Below, in pieces: positions 53,470-62,810 of a DNA stretch of 64,000 bases (its first letter is position 1; the number at the start of each line of letters is the position of its first letter). Source of the stretch: Hydrogenothermaceae bacterium (lineage in GTDB: Bacteria; Aquificota; Aquificia; Aquificales; Hydrogenothermaceae); NCBI GenBank assembly GCA_015519975.1, contig WIAL01000049.1, positions 1-64,000 on the forward strand, in the 5' to 3' direction. A model generated the notes under the pieces. That model was not told where the DNA came from, did not search any database, and worked only from the letters and a program-made list of their open reading frames with translations. The position numbers and the translations under genes were made by a program.

Positions 53470-54811
53470 TTAAGTACTCCTTTTTTAATTCTTCAACTAA
53501 CTCTTGCATTTTTTCTGAAATTTCGGGAATATATAATTCTTCATTCCCAATTTTTAACAAATTTTCAGGAAGTTTACTTACGTTTTCAATTGCTTTTTCT
53601 CTTATTTTTTCTAATGATGGTAAATCTGTGCAAATTTCCCCATTTTCCATTACTTTTTCTAATAAAGGCGTGCCGTCAAATTTTTCATCATAAAGACAAA
53701 TAATATCTTTTTTAAATTTTCCATTTTCGTAAAACCTATAAACTTGTTTTTTAGATGGAAGAGTTGCTTTTTTAGGACTGAATTTCATGACAGGTCTGCT
53801 GTCATATTCAACAAGTTTATATGCACAGTCTAAATAAGGTAAATCTGCGGATACTACGAGCTCAGTTCCAACCCCGTAGCCGTCGATTGGAGCATTTTTC
53901 TCTATATGGTCTTTTATTACATACTCGTTTATTCCACCGCTTGCTATGATTTTTGCATCTTCATATCCTGCTTCGTCTAAAATTTTTCTAACTTCTTTTG
54001 AAAGTTTAACCAAATCACCACTATCTAATCTAACTCCTCTAAAAGTTTTCATTCCCAGTTTTTTAGCTACTTCAACTGCCTTTTTTGCACCTTCAACGGT
54101 GTTAAACGTATCAATTAAAAATATAGTTTTATCAGGATACATTTTTGCAAAAGCTTCAAAAGCTTTTTCTTCATCACCGTAAGCCAAAATAAAAGAATGA
54201 GCCATGGTTCCAAATACAGGTATTCCGTACTCTTTACCGGCAAGTACATTTGAAGTTCCTGCAAATCCTCCAATATAAGAAGCCCTTGCTGCTTTCATTC
54301 CAGCGTCTGTTCCATGAGCTCTTCTAAGTCCAAAATCAACCAGAACCTTTTCTCCTTTACCTGCTATATAACAACGTACAGCCTTAGTTGCCACTAAAAT
54401 AGGATGCTGTAAGGTATTTATTAAAAATGTTTCTATTATTTGAGCTTCAGGAAGAGGTGCTTCTATCTGAACTACAGGTTCGTTTGGAAATATAACTTGT
54501 CCTTCTTCTATCGCATAAACATTTCCTGTAAATTTAAAATTTTTTAAATAGTCTAAGAAAAAATCTTCAAAACCAAGAGATTTTAAATAATCTAAATCTT
54601 CATCTGTAAATTTTATGTTTTCAAGATAGTATAAAAGTTGCTCTAGACCAGAATTTATAAAAAAAGACCTTTTTTCTGTTGGTCTTATGTAAAAATCAAA
54701 AACAGCTGTTTTTGTCATATTGTCTTTTAAGTAAACCTGAGCCATTGTAAGTTCATAAAGGTCAGTTAAAAGACACATGTTTGACTTATTTACAAATCCA
54801 AATTTAAGCAT
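53462..54811 (-). CDS. pncB: Nicotinate phosphoribosyltransferase
   Basis: Makes nicotinate mononucleotide from nicotinate and PRPP in NAD salvage. The 449-residue protein has the N-terminal LLTDLYELTMAQVYLKD, the DFGLRRAHGTDAGMKAARAS block, GTMAHSFILAYG, FRGVRLDSGDLVKLSKEVRK and GVGTELVVS, all characteristic of the family. It overlaps murC by 8 nt and ZnuA by 8 nt. A later Met at residue 12 is a possible alternative start. Confidence 0.94.
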   Translation of the reverse strand: MLKFGFVNKSNMCLLTDLYELTMAQVYLKDNMTKTAVFDFYIRPTEKRSFFINSGLEQLLYYLENIKFTDEDLDYLKSLGFEDFFLDYLKNFKFTGNVYAIEEGQVIFPNEPVVQIEAPLPEAQIIETFLINTLQHPILVATKAVRCYIAGKGEKVLVDFGLRRAHGTDAGMKAARASYIGGFAGTSNVLAGKEYGIPVFGTMAHSFILAYGDEEKAFEAFAKMYPDKTIFLIDTFNTVEGAKKAVEVAKKLGMKTFRGVRLDSGDLVKLSKEVRKILDEAGYEDAKIIASGGINEYVIKDHIEKNAPIDGYGVGTELVVSADLPYLDCAYKLVEYDSRPVMKFSPKKATLPSKKQVYRFYENGKFKKDIICLYDEKFDGTPLLEKVMENGEICTDLPSLEKIREKAIENVSKLPENLLKIGNEELYIPEISEKMQELVEELKKEYLNA

Positions 54812-56174
54812 TTATTTCCTCCAGATACTTTGCTAATTTTTCAGCCACCTGTGTTATATTTCCAGCTCCTAAAATTAAAACAACATCTCCTTCTTTAATC
54901 GTTTCTTTTAATATTTTTTCAACATCTGATAAATATTTTGCAAAATAAACTTCTTTGCCTTTTTCTTTTATTTTTTCAGCTAACTTTTCTGCAGAAATAT
55001 TTTCTATTGGCTTTTCTCCAGCAGAATAAGTATCAGTAATTATTACAATGTCGCTATTATCAAAACTTTCAGCGAATTGGTCAAATAGTGAGTGAAGCCT
55101 TGTATATCTATGGGGCTGGAAAACAATAATTATTCGTTTATCTGGATATTTTTCTTTTGCTGCACAGATAGTAGCTTTTAGCTCTGATGGATGGTGTGCA
55201 TAGTCATCTATTACTTTAATATTCCCATCATATTTAATTTCAAATCTTCTACTTGCGTTTTTAAAGTTTTCAAGGGTTTCTTTCACTACACAAAAAGGAA
55301 TTCCAAGTTCATCTGCTATTGCTACAGCAGTAAGTGCATTATATACATTATGCTTTCCTGGAACAGATAAATGAATTTGCCCAAAATCATTAACTTTAAA
55401 CTTATAGGTTCCGTTTACAAGCTCAAGTTCATATGCATTAATGTCTGCTTCTTTGTTTTCTATTCCAAACTTTATAACTTTTTTTTCTATTTTGGATAGT
55501 ATGTCCTTAACATTTTTATCATCTATGTTTAAAGCTACAGCTCCATAAAAAGGTACTTTATTTGCAAATTTTATAAATGCTTTTTTTATATCCTCTAAGT
55601 TTTTATAATATCCAACGTGTTCTAAATCTATATTGTTTATAGATACTATAGTTGGAGAAAGTCTTAAAAATGATCCGTCGCTTTCATCAGCCTCTGCCAC
55701 TAAAAACTCTCCTCTTCCCAGTTTTGCATTACTTCCATAAGCCTCTAATTTTCCACCAATTACAACTGTTGGGTCATATCCTGTTTTACCAAGTATGCTT
55801 CCAACCATAGATGTTGTTGTGGTTTTTCCATGACTTCCAGCTATTGCTATGCCGTATTTAAACCTCATAAGCTCTGCAAGCATTTCTCCTCTTGGAATAA
55901 CTGGAATACCAAGTTCTTTTGCTTTTTTAACTTCAATGTTATCTTCACTTACTGCAGAGGAATACACAACTACATCTGCACCTTTTATATTTTCTTCTCT
56001 ATGCCCAATGTATATTTTTGCTCCCTTATTTTTTAAATTAATTACAGAATTGCTTTCTTTTAAATCAGAACCAGAAACAGTAAAACCTAAATTTAGCAAA
56101 ACCTGAGCAATGCCGTTCATTCCAGAACCACCTATTCCTACAAAATGAATATGATTTACTTTACCTCTAAACAT
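54804..56174 (-). CDS. murC: UDP-N-acetylmuramate-L-alanine ligase MurC
   Basis: Adds L-Ala to UDP-MurNAc in peptidoglycan synthesis. The 456-residue protein has the N-terminal VGIGGSGMNGIAQVLLNLG, the ATP-binding loop GSHGKTTTTSMVG, the Mur-ligase motif VAEADESDGSFL, DDYAHHPSELKATI and FQPHRYTRL. An AAGGAG lies upstream of the ATG. The gene is divergent from the glucosaminidase at 56239, with a 64-nt AT-rich gap between them. Confidence 0.96.
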   Translation of the reverse strand: MFRGKVNHIHFVGIGGSGMNGIAQVLLNLGFTVSGSDLKESNSVINLKNKGAKIYIGHREENIKGADVVVYSSAVSEDNIEVKKAKELGIPVIPRGEMLAELMRFKYGIAIAGSHGKTTTTSMVGSILGKTGYDPTVVIGGKLEAYGSNAKLGRGEFLVAEADESDGSFLRLSPTIVSINNIDLEHVGYYKNLEDIKKAFIKFANKVPFYGAVALNIDDKNVKDILSKIEKKVIKFGIENKEADINAYELELVNGTYKFKVNDFGQIHLSVPGKHNVYNALTAVAIADELGIPFCVVKETLENFKNASRRFEIKYDGNIKVIDDYAHHPSELKATICAAKEKYPDKRIIIVFQPHRYTRLHSLFDQFAESFDNSDIVIITDTYSAGEKPIENISAEKLAEKIKEKGKEVYFAKYLSDVEKILKETIKEGDVVLILGAGNITQVAEKLAKYLEEINA

Positions 56175-56238
56175 GAATTCTCCTTAAATATGATAAAAAT
56201 GCATATATTTGATTTTAAAATATAATTATAATATTTAA

Positions 56239-57141
56239 ATGTTTTGCCAGTTAAAAGATTTCTTTAAAAATCTTAATATATGGGAAATTTTCTTAATAGT
56301 TATTATTACAATTATTTCCCTTTATGTTATAGTTGTTCCGATTTTACCTAATATAAATATAAATGTTAACAAAGTTAATCTTACAAATATTAACCAAACC
56401 TCTCAAAATAAAAATATTATAATAATTTACAAAACAATAAAAACAATTGACGATATTGTTCCCATCCAATGCAAATCTGTACTACCTATTGTTTACAAAA
56501 ATACAATATCTTTAAAAAATATTCCTGTAAATTTGAGAAAGAGAAAATTTATTGATCTAATACTACCATCTATACTAATAGCAAATCATAAAATAATGAA
56601 GTTAAGAAAAAAAATTATTGAAATAAAAAATAAACTTGAAAATGGGGAAAAGTTAACTGAAAAAGAAAAGAAATTATTAAGTAAATTACTTGATGAATAT
56701 AAGGCAAGTTCAATTAAAGAACTTTTAATAAAAATAAATGTTCACAAACCAAGTTTAATTATAGCTCAAGCTGCTATTGAAAGTGGATGGGGAACATCTA
56801 GATTTTTTTTAGAAGCAAATAATATATTTGGTATGTGGACTTTTAATAAAAAACAGGCATCTAAGATAAAAGCTAAAAAAAGTAATGTATATCTAAAAAA
56901 ATATCCTGATATTTTAGCTTCTATTGAAGATTATTATTACAGTATTAACGTGAGCTGGGCATATAAAAATTTTAGATATGTTAGACTTACAACTAAAGAC
57001 TCTTTAAAACTTGCAAACTATTTAGATAAATACTCTATTTTGAGGAAAACGTATGTTAGGAGAATTAAAACGATTATTCAGCATAATAATCTCACTTATT
57101 ATGATAAGTGTAAACTTAGTCCAAGCTACATTAGCAGATGA
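56239..57141 (+). CDS. Bax-like peptidoglycan glucosaminidase
   Basis: A 300-residue membrane-anchored hydrolase: one N-terminal transmembrane segment (about 16-34), a helical linker, and a glucosaminidase domain with the catalytic Glu in QAAIESGWGTSRFFLEANNI followed by FGMW, and later LANYLDKYSILRKTYVRRIK. It is like E. coli Bax and acts on wall glycan. No Shine-Dalgarno precedes the ATG. Its last 30 codons overlap the deacetylase gene. Since FlgJ here lacks a muramidase domain, this enzyme could help the rod or stator cross the wall; this is inference from the neighbourhood. Confidence 0.82.
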   Translation: MFCQLKDFFKNLNIWEIFLIVIITIISLYVIVVPILPNININVNKVNLTNINQTSQNKNIIIIYKTIKTIDDIVPIQCKSVLPIVYKNTISLKNIPVNLRKRKFIDLILPSILIANHKIMKLRKKIIEIKNKLENGEKLTEKEKKLLSKLLDEYKASSIKELLIKINVHKPSLIIAQAAIESGWGTSRFFLEANNIFGMWTFNKKQASKIKAKKSNVYLKKYPDILASIEDYYYSINVSWAYKNFRYVRLTTKDSLKLANYLDKYSILRKTYVRRIKTIIQHNNLTYYDKCKLSPSYISR

Positions 57142-58105
57142 AAATGGTTATGCTGTTATTCTTATTTATCATAAATTTGATGAACTGAATTCACCATCAA
57201 CTTCTACACCTATAAAAGATTTTGAAAATCAAATGAGATACCTGTATGAAAACAATTATAATGTAGTTTCTTTAGATAAACTTATTCAGTATATAAAAAA
57301 CAAAAACATTCCTCCAAAAACTGTAGTAATCACAATAGATGATGGATATAAATCCACAATGAAGGCTTTTAAAGTTTTGAAAAAATATAACTTTCCTTTC
57401 ACATTATTTTTATACATGGAAGGCATTGGAAGATATCCAGCTTATTTAACAAAAAATCAGATAAAAAAGCTAAAAAAATATCCGTATATTACTTTTGGAA
57501 ATCATTCATATTCACATAAACATTTTGCAAAAGTAAAAAAAGGTTTTAATAAAAAAGAATACGAGAAGCAGTTTATAGAAGATACTTTAAAAGCTGAAGA
57601 AAAATTTAAAAAACTTATAGGATATAAACCAAAATATTATGCATATCCTTATGGAGATTACAATGAAATATTAGCAAATATACTTAAAAAATTAGGATAT
57701 AAGGCAGCTTTTACGCAAGATCCTTCTAGTGTATCATACTCATATGATTTTTTCACAGTTCCCAGACAGCCTATCGTCGGTCATTGGGGAAGTTTAAAGC
57801 ATTTTATAAAAATATTAAATATGAAACCTTTATATATAGAAAGTTATTATCCTGAATATGGTATCTTAAGAAAAAATCCGCCAGGTAAAATAGAGGCAAA
57901 AATAAAAAATTTTAATAATTATAAAAACTGCGGTATTTATGTGTCAGAACTTGGCTGGTTAAAACCTAAAATAAAAAACAATATTTTATACGTTGAAAAT
58001 TTATCACCTTTTAAAAGATGGAAAAATAGAATAGGTTTTACCTGCTTTGAAAAAAGCACTAATAAACAGGCGAGGTTTTTTTATATGGTAATAAATCCCC
58101 AATAG
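57053..58105 (+). CDS. Secreted polysaccharide deacetylase (NodB domain)
   Basis: A 350-residue NodB-type deacetylase with a signal peptide (LFSIIISLIMISVNLVQATLA). The metal ligands are TIDDGY (the second Asp) and HSYSHKH (two His), with the catalytic Asp being the first of the DD pair; PYGDYNEILANI continues the domain. A C-terminal beta-rich domain (about 265-350) is family-specific. Substrate may be peptidoglycan or an extracellular glycan. Its start lies 89 nt inside the upstream glucosaminidase gene; a later Met at codon 17 would remove most of the signal peptide, so the first start is preferred. Confidence 0.88.
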   Translation: MLGELKRLFSIIISLIMISVNLVQATLADENGYAVILIYHKFDELNSPSTSTPIKDFENQMRYLYENNYNVVSLDKLIQYIKNKNIPPKTVVITIDDGYKSTMKAFKVLKKYNFPFTLFLYMEGIGRYPAYLTKNQIKKLKKYPYITFGNHSYSHKHFAKVKKGFNKKEYEKQFIEDTLKAEEKFKKLIGYKPKYYAYPYGDYNEILANILKKLGYKAAFTQDPSSVSYSYDFFTVPRQPIVGHWGSLKHFIKILNMKPLYIESYYPEYGILRKNPPGKIEAKIKNFNNYKNCGIYVSELGWLKPKIKNNILYVENLSPFKRWKNRIGFTCFEKSTNKQARFFYMVINPQ

Positions 58106-58113
58106 TATAAATA

Positions 58114-58818
58114 TTATTTCTTTTCTTTTAGTATATCAGGCCTTAACTGTTTTACATTAAGATAAATTTCTACCCTATCGTTCATTCTCTGCAGTATAGG
58201 ATTTTTCCATCTGTAAATTGGTTTTTTATCTCCATATGCTTCAAGAACAATTTTTTCTTTTTTTATACCATTCTTTATTAAAATATCAGCAATAACTTCT
58301 GCCCTTTTTATAGATAGATCCCAGGCATCTCTAATTCCACGAGGAAGTTTAGATTTATTCTTTACATACGCATGCCCAACAACTCTAATTTCATCAAAGT
58401 ATTTTTCGTAATTTTTAATCTTTTTTGCCACTTCATTAAGAGCTTTTTTTGCTTCTTTTGTCAACTGATAGGAATCTTCTTTAAATGCTATATCATTAAA
58501 AAGCCTAATTAAAACATAATTTTCAATACTATCTATTTGATAAGCATAAATTGGTAAAATTTTTGCAAGTCTCTTTTTTATAATTTTTGCTACATCTTCT
58601 TTCATCATACTGATTGGAGGAATTACAGCCACAGTTTTAGTAGTTTCCAGCGGCCTTTCTCCTTGGAAGTACCACAAAAATTTCATTAGTTTTTTTATAT
58701 CCAAAACTGTCATAGCATAAAGAAGTATAAAGAATGTAAGTAGAAGTGACATTAAATCACTAAAACTTATAAGCCATGCTGGTGCTGCCGGACATTCCTC
58801 TTTCTTTTTTCTAGGCAT
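58114..58818 (-). CDS. motB: MotB-like stator protein (second copy, altered peptidoglycan-binding motif)
   Basis: A 234-residue stator protein. The N-terminal PAWLISFSDLMSLLLTFFIL (Asp21 as the ion-carrying residue) is as in MotB. The periplasmic OmpA-like domain is degenerate: GHTD has become GHAY (VVGHAYVKNKSKLP), NRRVEF has become NDRVEI, but LSIKRAEVI keeps the Arg. It follows the other motB by 1 nt. It may be stator-specific but less able to anchor to the wall. Aquifex also has two MotB genes after motA. Confidence 0.88.
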   Translation of the reverse strand: MPRKKKEECPAAPAWLISFSDLMSLLLTFFILLYAMTVLDIKKLMKFLWYFQGERPLETTKTVAVIPPISMMKEDVAKIIKKRLAKILPIYAYQIDSIENYVLIRLFNDIAFKEDSYQLTKEAKKALNEVAKKIKNYEKYFDEIRVVGHAYVKNKSKLPRGIRDAWDLSIKRAEVIADILIKNGIKKEKIVLEAYGDKKPIYRWKNPILQRMNDRVEIYLNVKQLRPDILKEKK

Positions 58819-58819
58819 T

Positions 58820-59518
58820 TTAATAATCCTTAGTTTGAATTACAAACTCAACCCTTCTGTTTTTTGCTCTACCTGTAGGAGTGCTGTTATCAGCAACAGG
58901 TCTTGAAGGACCATATCCTCTAACACTCAATAAATCAGGAGAATATCCACAGGAAATGAACATTTTCATTATATAAAGGGCTCTTTTTAAAGATAAATCT
59001 AAATTCAATTTATAGCTTCCTGTATTATCTGTGTGTCCTTCTATTATTATAGGAAGTCCTAAGGGAACTAATGATTTACATATCTCTCTTAAATAAGGCA
59101 CAGCAGATTTTAAAGGAATATAACTGCCTGGTGGAAACATCCTATCAGTATTTATTCTAAATCTAACTTCCGATCCGTGACTATCTATTTCAGCATTTAT
59201 GCCTGCGGCTGATAATATACTTTTTAAAGTAGCTAGTTTTTTCTGTAGGATCTTTCTTTTATTTTCCTTTTTAGGGTACATATTTTTAAATTCTACAGGA
59301 GCTTTGTTTTCTTTAAGAAGCTGTTCTTCTAAAAAAACTTTTCTACCACCTAGATATTCTGTAAAACCTTTAATTACCATCTGGAATTTCTCAAGGGATA
59401 TAGTACCCATAGAAAAAAGAAGAATGAAAAATGTCAAAACAAGTGACATTAAATCGCCAAAACTTATAAGCCATGCTGGTATGGTTTTACATTCCTCTTT
59501 TTTCTTTTTTCTGGGCAA
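58820..59518 (-). CDS. motB: Flagellar stator protein MotB (first copy)
   Basis: The wall-anchored stator subunit. The 232-residue protein has the transmembrane helix with the ion-binding Asp22 (IPAWLISFGDLMSLVLTFFI), a plug/linker region, and an intact OmpA-type peptidoglycan domain: IIIEGHTDNTG, LDLSLKRALYIMKMF and GRAKNRRVEFVI. It lies 3 nt after motA and 1 nt before a second motB. By analogy to Aquifex the ion may be sodium, but the sequence alone does not settle this. Confidence 0.94.
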   Translation of the reverse strand: MPRKKKKEECKTIPAWLISFGDLMSLVLTFFILLFSMGTISLEKFQMVIKGFTEYLGGRKVFLEEQLLKENKAPVEFKNMYPKKENKRKILQKKLATLKSILSAAGINAEIDSHGSEVRFRINTDRMFPPGSYIPLKSAVPYLREICKSLVPLGLPIIIEGHTDNTGSYKLNLDLSLKRALYIMKMFISCGYSPDLLSVRGYGPSRPVADNSTPTGRAKNRRVEFVIQTKDY

Positions 59519-59521
59519 TAA

Positions 59522-60280
59522 CTATTCACCGCCTTTTATTCCAAATAAAGTATTTAAAGTACCTCTAAAAATATTTGGGTTTGTTCCTTTATCAATTGCA
59601 TCAACTGTAAGAAGATAGCTTTCTTTAACTATAAGCTCAACATCTTTATAGTACTTAAGTTTCTTAGAAACTGGTATAGATAAAGCATTAGCAAGAATCG
59701 CACCATATAAGGTTGTAATCATCGCAACAGCCATACCGGGCCCTAAAGCCGATGGATCATTAAGGTTTTGAAGCATTTGAATAAGACCAATTAATGTTCC
59801 TATCATACCAAATGCTGGGAAAAGTTCTCCCAATGATTCCCAAACTGAAACTTCTGTAGATAACTCTTGTTCTATTTTAGTAAGTGCTGCATCGGCATTT
59901 GCTTTAATTTCCTCTATATCAATACCGTCAACAAGCATTCTCATCATATCACCAAAAAATGGATCCCTTTCATAAAAAGAATCAATTTCTGTTTCTAAAG
60001 ATAAAATTCCATCCTTTCTAACTTTTGTTAGTATTTCAACTAAAAAATCTATATGTTCTTGTATATTTGGAATTGTTGGTTTAATAGCCTTTATTATAGC
60101 TTTAACACCTCTTAAAAATTCTGGAAGGGGATAAGAAGCTATAGTAGCAGCAAAACCACCACCGACAGTAATAAGTAAAGAAGGAATATTTACAAATGCT
60201 AACGGGCTTCCACCCATTGCTATAGAGACAATAATAAGTAAAAATGCAGCGCCTATACCTATTAGCGTAGCTATATCCAT
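59522..60280 (-). CDS. motA: Flagellar stator protein MotA
   Basis: The four-helix stator subunit, 252 residues. It starts MDIATLIGIGAAFLLIIVSI with GGSPLAFVNIPSLLITVGGG, has a cytoplasmic loop with charged residues near FFGDMMRMLVDGIDIEEIKA, and the conserved FGMIGTLIGLIQMLQNLNDP, then GPGMAVAMITTLYGAILANA. It is 3 nt from the PilZ gene and precedes two motB genes. Confidence 0.95.
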   Translation of the reverse strand: MDIATLIGIGAAFLLIIVSIAMGGSPLAFVNIPSLLITVGGGFAATIASYPLPEFLRGVKAIIKAIKPTIPNIQEHIDFLVEILTKVRKDGILSLETEIDSFYERDPFFGDMMRMLVDGIDIEEIKANADAALTKIEQELSTEVSVWESLGELFPAFGMIGTLIGLIQMLQNLNDPSALGPGMAVAMITTLYGAILANALSIPVSKKLKYYKDVELIVKESYLLTVDAIDKGTNPNIFRGTLNTLFGIKGGE

Positions 60281-60283
60281 CTG

Positions 60284-61324
60284 TTACAATCCTTTTTGTT
60301 TTCTATACTGTTCTATTATTTCCATCTGCTTTTTACTTATAAATTCTCCTAATATACGCTGTTGATTTTTATCAAGATCAATAAATTCAACACCAGCACA
60401 GATTCTATCTTCCTTTTCAATTACATTTTTTATTTTACCTTCGGCTGTAATTGTGCGGTTTTCTATCTTTAGTCGTAAGTATATGTACTTCCCAACTTTT
60501 AAATATTCCATGTAACTATTTTCGGTCTTAGGTATACAAAATTTTAGCCCGCCAAGACTTATGTCCTCAGTTTCAGTATTTATTTTGATTTTATCAATAT
60601 GGACTTCAACAGGAAGATTAACTTTTATTCTCACTTCTTTTCTTTTTTGGGTCCTAACAAGATGGAATGTATGTGGTATTTTTACTATATATCTATCCTT
60701 TTCTTTATATATATCTTCTATTTCTTCGTCAATTGTGTAATATGCATCATCAGTTCTTAAGAAATTAATTTTTACTTTATCTCCTTTAACCAACCTAACA
60801 GGAATACTATCTAATATTGCCCAGTACATATAAAGCTCATCTTTATCAACCAAGGCAACATTAAAAGATCCTTTATCACTAACTAAAACACCTGATTGAT
60901 AAAGCTCTATATCTTTCGTAGATGTTAAAGGTATGAAAGGAGGAACATAGTCAAATCCCAATACCTTTCTCATATGTCTTATTTTATTTTCATCAAAGTT
61001 AGGATTTGTTCTAATATAGTAATCAATTATTTTTTCAAAAGTTTGTTTTACCTCTAAGGCTAAATAGGGATCTCTATTTATTTTTTTTGAAGTTTCCCAA
61101 ATAATCTCTGCTTCGTCTTCTGCTAGTCCTATATTTTTTGAATACTCTAAAAAGAGTTTTTTTAATCTATGCTCTTCAAAATAAATTTTTAATTTGTAAC
61201 TAATTACCAGTGATAAAACAATAAAAGAAAACAAGAAAATTACAAGGAGTACACCTTCTAAGGTAACCCCCTGCTGAGTTGTCCTTCTAAAAGCATCTAC
61301 TAATATATTTACCCTTTCATCCAA
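60284..61324 (-). CDS. PilZ-domain membrane protein encoded with the stator genes
   Basis: A 346-residue protein. A single transmembrane segment lies at about 24-44; a helical cytoplasmic region follows; then a YcgR-N-like beta domain (about 135-225) and a PilZ domain carrying the c-di-GMP motifs RxxxR (Arg228-Arg232, RKEVR) and DISLGG (254-259). Next to motA it probably slows or regulates the motor in response to c-di-GMP, as YcgR does in E. coli; the membrane anchor is unusual for that group. The order is PilZ-motA-motB-motB with 1-3 nt gaps. Confidence 0.87.
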   Translation of the reverse strand: MDERVNILVDAFRRTTQQGVTLEGVLLVIFLFSFIVLSLVISYKLKIYFEEHRLKKLFLEYSKNIGLAEDEAEIIWETSKKINRDPYLALEVKQTFEKIIDYYIRTNPNFDENKIRHMRKVLGFDYVPPFIPLTSTKDIELYQSGVLVSDKGSFNVALVDKDELYMYWAILDSIPVRLVKGDKVKINFLRTDDAYYTIDEEIEDIYKEKDRYIVKIPHTFHLVRTQKRKEVRIKVNLPVEVHIDKIKINTETEDISLGGLKFCIPKTENSYMEYLKVGKYIYLRLKIENRTITAEGKIKNVIEKEDRICAGVEFIDLDKNQQRILGEFISKKQMEIIEQYRKQKGL

Positions 61325-61328
61325 ATTT

Positions 61329-62189
61329 TTACCCCGATGTTAACTCTTTTACTTTTTCTACTACTTCATTGATTATCCAGTCTGGAGTTGATGCTCCTGC
61401 ACTTATTCCTATTTTTTCTTTTCCTTCTAGCCATTTTGGGTCTATTTCATCTGCTTTTTCTATGTGGTAAGTATTTGGATTCAAATATCTTGATATTTGT
61501 GCAAGTCTGTTGGTATTTCCGCTGTGCTTTCCTCCGATAATTATCATAACATCCACATTTGGAGCTATTTTTTTAACTTCTTCCTGGCGAACAGATGTAG
61601 CGTCACAGATTGTATTGAATATTTTTACTTCTTCAATATTTTCAGCTATGTATCCTACAGCCTCTCTAAAAAAGTCTTCACTTTGTGTAGTTTGTGCAAC
61701 AACACCTACTTTACCGGTCCTAGGTAAGTTTTTAACAAGTTCTTCCATATTAGACACTACAATTCCTCTTCCTCCAGATTCTTCAAGATGCCCTAATGTT
61801 CCTATAACCTCAGGATGACCATGTTCTCCGATAATTATTACATAATAACCTTCTTCTACAAGCTGACGTACTTTTTCATGTACTTTTTTAACAAATGGGC
61901 ATGTTGCATCAATTACATTTACATTTGCTTCTTTGAGTCTTCTTTCTTCTGCAGGAGGTACGCCGTGAGAACGAATTAAAACTGTGTCTCCTTCTTTTAA
62001 TTCTTGATTTTTATCTAACTCTTTAACATTTAATTTTTCAAGATAAGATACTACCTGTTTATTATGTATAATTGGTCCATCTGTGTAAGCTCCGCCAAAT
62101 TCCTTTCCTGCTTTCTCTGCTGCTTCTACTGCAATTTTAACGCCAAAGCAAAAACCGGCAGACTCAGCAACTATTATTTCAGCCATCAT
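61329..62189 (-). CDS. ispH: 4-hydroxy-3-methylbut-2-enyl diphosphate reductase IspH
   Basis: The last enzyme of the MEP isoprenoid pathway, an iron-sulfur protein. Its 286 residues hold the three cluster Cys: Cys14 (AGFCFGV), Cys97 (DATCPFV) and Cys195 (NTICDAT). The His of RSHGVPP and of GEHGHPEV and the active-site Glu region (VVAQTTQS) are present. Two adjacent ATG codons are possible; the second (62186) has better spacing to GGAGG. Confidence 0.95.
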   Translation of the reverse strand: MMAEIIVAESAGFCFGVKIAVEAAEKAGKEFGGAYTDGPIIHNKQVVSYLEKLNVKELDKNQELKEGDTVLIRSHGVPPAEERRLKEANVNVIDATCPFVKKVHEKVRQLVEEGYYVIIIGEHGHPEVIGTLGHLEESGGRGIVVSNMEELVKNLPRTGKVGVVAQTTQSEDFFREAVGYIAENIEEVKIFNTICDATSVRQEEVKKIAPNVDVMIIIGGKHSGNTNRLAQISRYLNPNTYHIEKADEIDPKWLEGKEKIGISAGASTPDWIINEVVEKVKELTSG

Positions 62190-62201
62190 TAACCTCCAAA
62201 C

Positions 62202-62810
62202 TTAAAGTTTTTTAATAACTTCCATTATTTCATTTGATATGTCTTCATACTTTAAATCATCATCAAAATTTAAAGGTTTTCCAACCTTAACCTCTATAGG
62301 TGAAGTTAAGAGTTTAGGAAATTTTGCTCCTTTTGGGAACACTTTATCTGTACCTTCAATTTTTACCGGAACTACTGGAACTTTAGCTTTTGATACTAAA
62401 AGTCCAACTCCTGCTTGAGGCTTTAAGTATTCACCAGGATCTGCTCTAGTTCCTTCAGGAAATATCCCAATTGTATGATTAGTTTTTAAAAGTTCCAAAG
62501 CTTTTATTAAAGATTTAGTCCCTTTTTTTCCTCTTTCTACAGGAATAGCTCCTGCTTTTTCTATGAACTTTCCAAATACAGGTACTTCAAAAAGTTCCTT
62601 TTTTGCCATAAACATTACAGGGAAAGGAGATATAGTATTTATAACAGGAGGGTCTAAATGACTACGATGGTTAGCAGCTATAATAAAACCACTTTTTGAA
62701 GGGAAATTTTCTAAACCCTCTGCTTTTATTCTTAATAAAGCTCTTACAAAAGGCTTTAATTTAAACCATATTTTATAGCCAAATTCAGAATAATATTTAT
62801 TATTTTTCAT
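62202..62810 (-). CDS. plsC: 1-acyl-sn-glycerol-3-phosphate acyltransferase PlsC
   Basis: Makes phosphatidic acid at the inner membrane. The 202-residue protein has the catalytic NHxxxxD motif as NHRSHLD (His48, Asp53), FPEGTR (binding of the glycerol phosphate), and VPVVPVKIEGTD, typical of PlsC/LPLAT proteins. It lacks an N-terminal transmembrane helix of the longer type. It overlaps the DNA glycosylase gene by 11 nt. Confidence 0.9.
   Translation of the reverse strand: MKNNKYYSEFGYKIWFKLKPFVRALLRIKAEGLENFPSKSGFIIAANHRSHLDPPVINTISPFPVMFMAKKELFEVPVFGKFIEKAGAIPVERGKKGTKSLIKALELLKTNHTIGIFPEGTRADPGEYLKPQAGVGLLVSKAKVPVVPVKIEGTDKVFPKGAKFPKLLTSPIEVKVGKPLNFDDDLKYEDISNEIMEVIKKL

Noticed and set aside
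61520-61840. CCGATAAT sequences on the plus strand in ispH as sigma28 promoters
   Set aside because: They have no TAAA at 15-base spacing and no plus-strand gene downstream.
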